Positions 5,545 through 5,645 of a stretch of DNA of 5,645 bases are shown one piece after another. Each line of letters begins with the position of its first letter. Within the stretch, counting starts at the first letter, position 1. Origin of the DNA: Prevotella sp. UBA7764 (GTDB lineage Bacteria; Bacteroidota; Bacteroidia; Bacteroidales; Bacteroidaceae); contig DLDU01000052.1 in the NCBI GenBank assembly GCA_002481295.1, positions 1 to 5,645 on the forward strand. The letters run 5' to 3'. Below the pieces are notes generated by a model. That model was not told the DNA's origin and made no database searches. It saw only the letters and a list, made by a program, of their open reading frames with translations. Both the position numbers and the translations under genes were made by a program.

Positions 5545-5636
5545 AGGAAATACGCCATTTTTGACCAAAAACAGACATGATGCCATATATATCGCAAAAC
5601 ATACTGCTACGGCAGTCAATTGGGAATAGCAAGTTG

Positions 5637-5644
5637 TACTTTTG
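5637..5644 (+). promoter_or_regulatory. Possible -7 promoter element at the window end
   Basis: TACTTTTG matches the Bacteroidetes -7 consensus TAnnTTTG exactly. No TTG lies at the expected 19-21 bp spacing; the nearest, at 5620-5622, is 14 bases away. The call therefore rests on the -7 box and its position after the array region. It suggests that a plus-strand gene begins shortly past the window. Confidence 0.35.
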
Positions 5645-5645
5645 T

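Larger units (their letters stand above)
1921..5645 (+). mobile_element. Integrated element with tyrosine recombinase, left end inside traG; right end not in window
   Basis: The conserved traG coding sequence breaks off at about 1920. The DNA after it carries short repeats at the junction, an HTH/excisionase-like gene, a complete tyrosine recombinase, a second HTH gene and a long array region. That gene content is typical of the integration module of Bacteroidetes mobilizable or integrative elements. No relaxase, replication or cargo gene is visible, so whether it is a mobilizable element, a defective island or something else is unresolved. The left boundary is inferred from loss of TraG similarity and is accurate to only a few bases. 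The missing 3' part of traG should lie past the right end. Confidence 0.7.
4807..5645. other. Gene-free region of palindromic repeat arrays
   Basis: No convincing coding sequence is present on either strand in these 839 bases. Open frames here cross 17-bp or 26-bp repeats whose lengths are not multiples of three, and their translations are low in quality. The composition is more AT-rich than the genes to the left, especially after 5200. The region is instead organised as array 1 (4841-4976), a spacer, array 2 (5036-5204), a ~38-bp module, a spacer (about 5248-5310), array 3 (5311-5480), a second copy of the module, and a final ~120 bases leading to a promoter-like -7 box. Possible roles include replication or transfer origin, partition site, regulatory platform or structured RNA. 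Confidence 0.6.

Noticed and set aside
5406..5632. Two overlapping minus-strand frames of 63-64 codons after array 3
   Set aside because: They run through array 3 palindromes and the repeated module, use different frames over the same DNA, and show no family features or start context.
5620..5644. Full TTG/TAnnTTTG promoter at the end of the window
   Set aside because: The only TTG nearby is 14 bases from the -7 box instead of 19-21, so only the -7 element is reported, at low confidence.
1..5645. tRNA or rRNA genes
   Set aside because: No cloverleaf-like set of stems or rRNA-like conserved segments was noticed. The integration junction lies in a protein gene and not in a tRNA gene.

Overview
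The window looks like accessory DNA from a Bacteroidales bacterium (Bacteroides/Prevotella-type). Three things support this: a traE-traF-traG gene order typical of Bacteroidetes conjugative transposons, promoter-like sequences of the Bacteroidetes form TTG-N20-TAnnTTTG in front of two genes, and a Bacteroidetes-style tyrosine integrase. Start codons show no strong Shine-Dalgarno sequences, as is usual in this phylum. The exact genus cannot be fixed from the sequence alone.

Bases 1-1920 are part of a conjugative transposon's type IV secretion operon. They hold the end of traE (DUF4134 membrane protein), a complete small membrane protein of the TraF/DUF4133 type, and the first 437 codons of the TraG (VirB4-like) ATPase. 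TraG stops being TraG just after its Walker A motif (GPSGSGKS-FHMN). From about base 1921 the frame continues for 18 unrelated codons and ends at 1977. The simplest reading is that a second mobile element has inserted into the Walker A region of traG, cutting off most of the ATPase domain.

Bases ~1921-4806 are the recombination and control end of that second element. In order they hold a repeat-bearing left end (three GCAAACG sites), a promoter and hairpin-rich leader, a 262-residue protein with three HTH/excisionase-like modules, a 369-residue tyrosine recombinase with a complete R-K-HxxR-H-Y set and its own promoter, and a 144-residue single-HTH protein. All three genes are on the plus strand. 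The right end of the element is outside the window.

Bases 4807-5645 contain no convincing gene but are highly structured. Three consecutive arrays are each built from a different palindrome: eight tandem 17-bp units (4841-4976), five good 26-bp units centred on ATCACGTGAT (5065-5194), and six copies of GATAGAATCTATC-type 13-mers spaced by 17-44 bp (5311-5480). The second and third arrays are followed by the same ~38-bp module (24 of 30 aligned bases identical). A near-copy of the array 3 palindrome also lies just upstream of the single-HTH gene. This looks like a set of protein-binding arrays or structured RNAs belonging to the element (origin, partition, transfer or regulatory region). Its function is not known to me, and it is the most interesting part of the window. 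A promoter-like -7 sequence at the very end suggests another gene begins just beyond.
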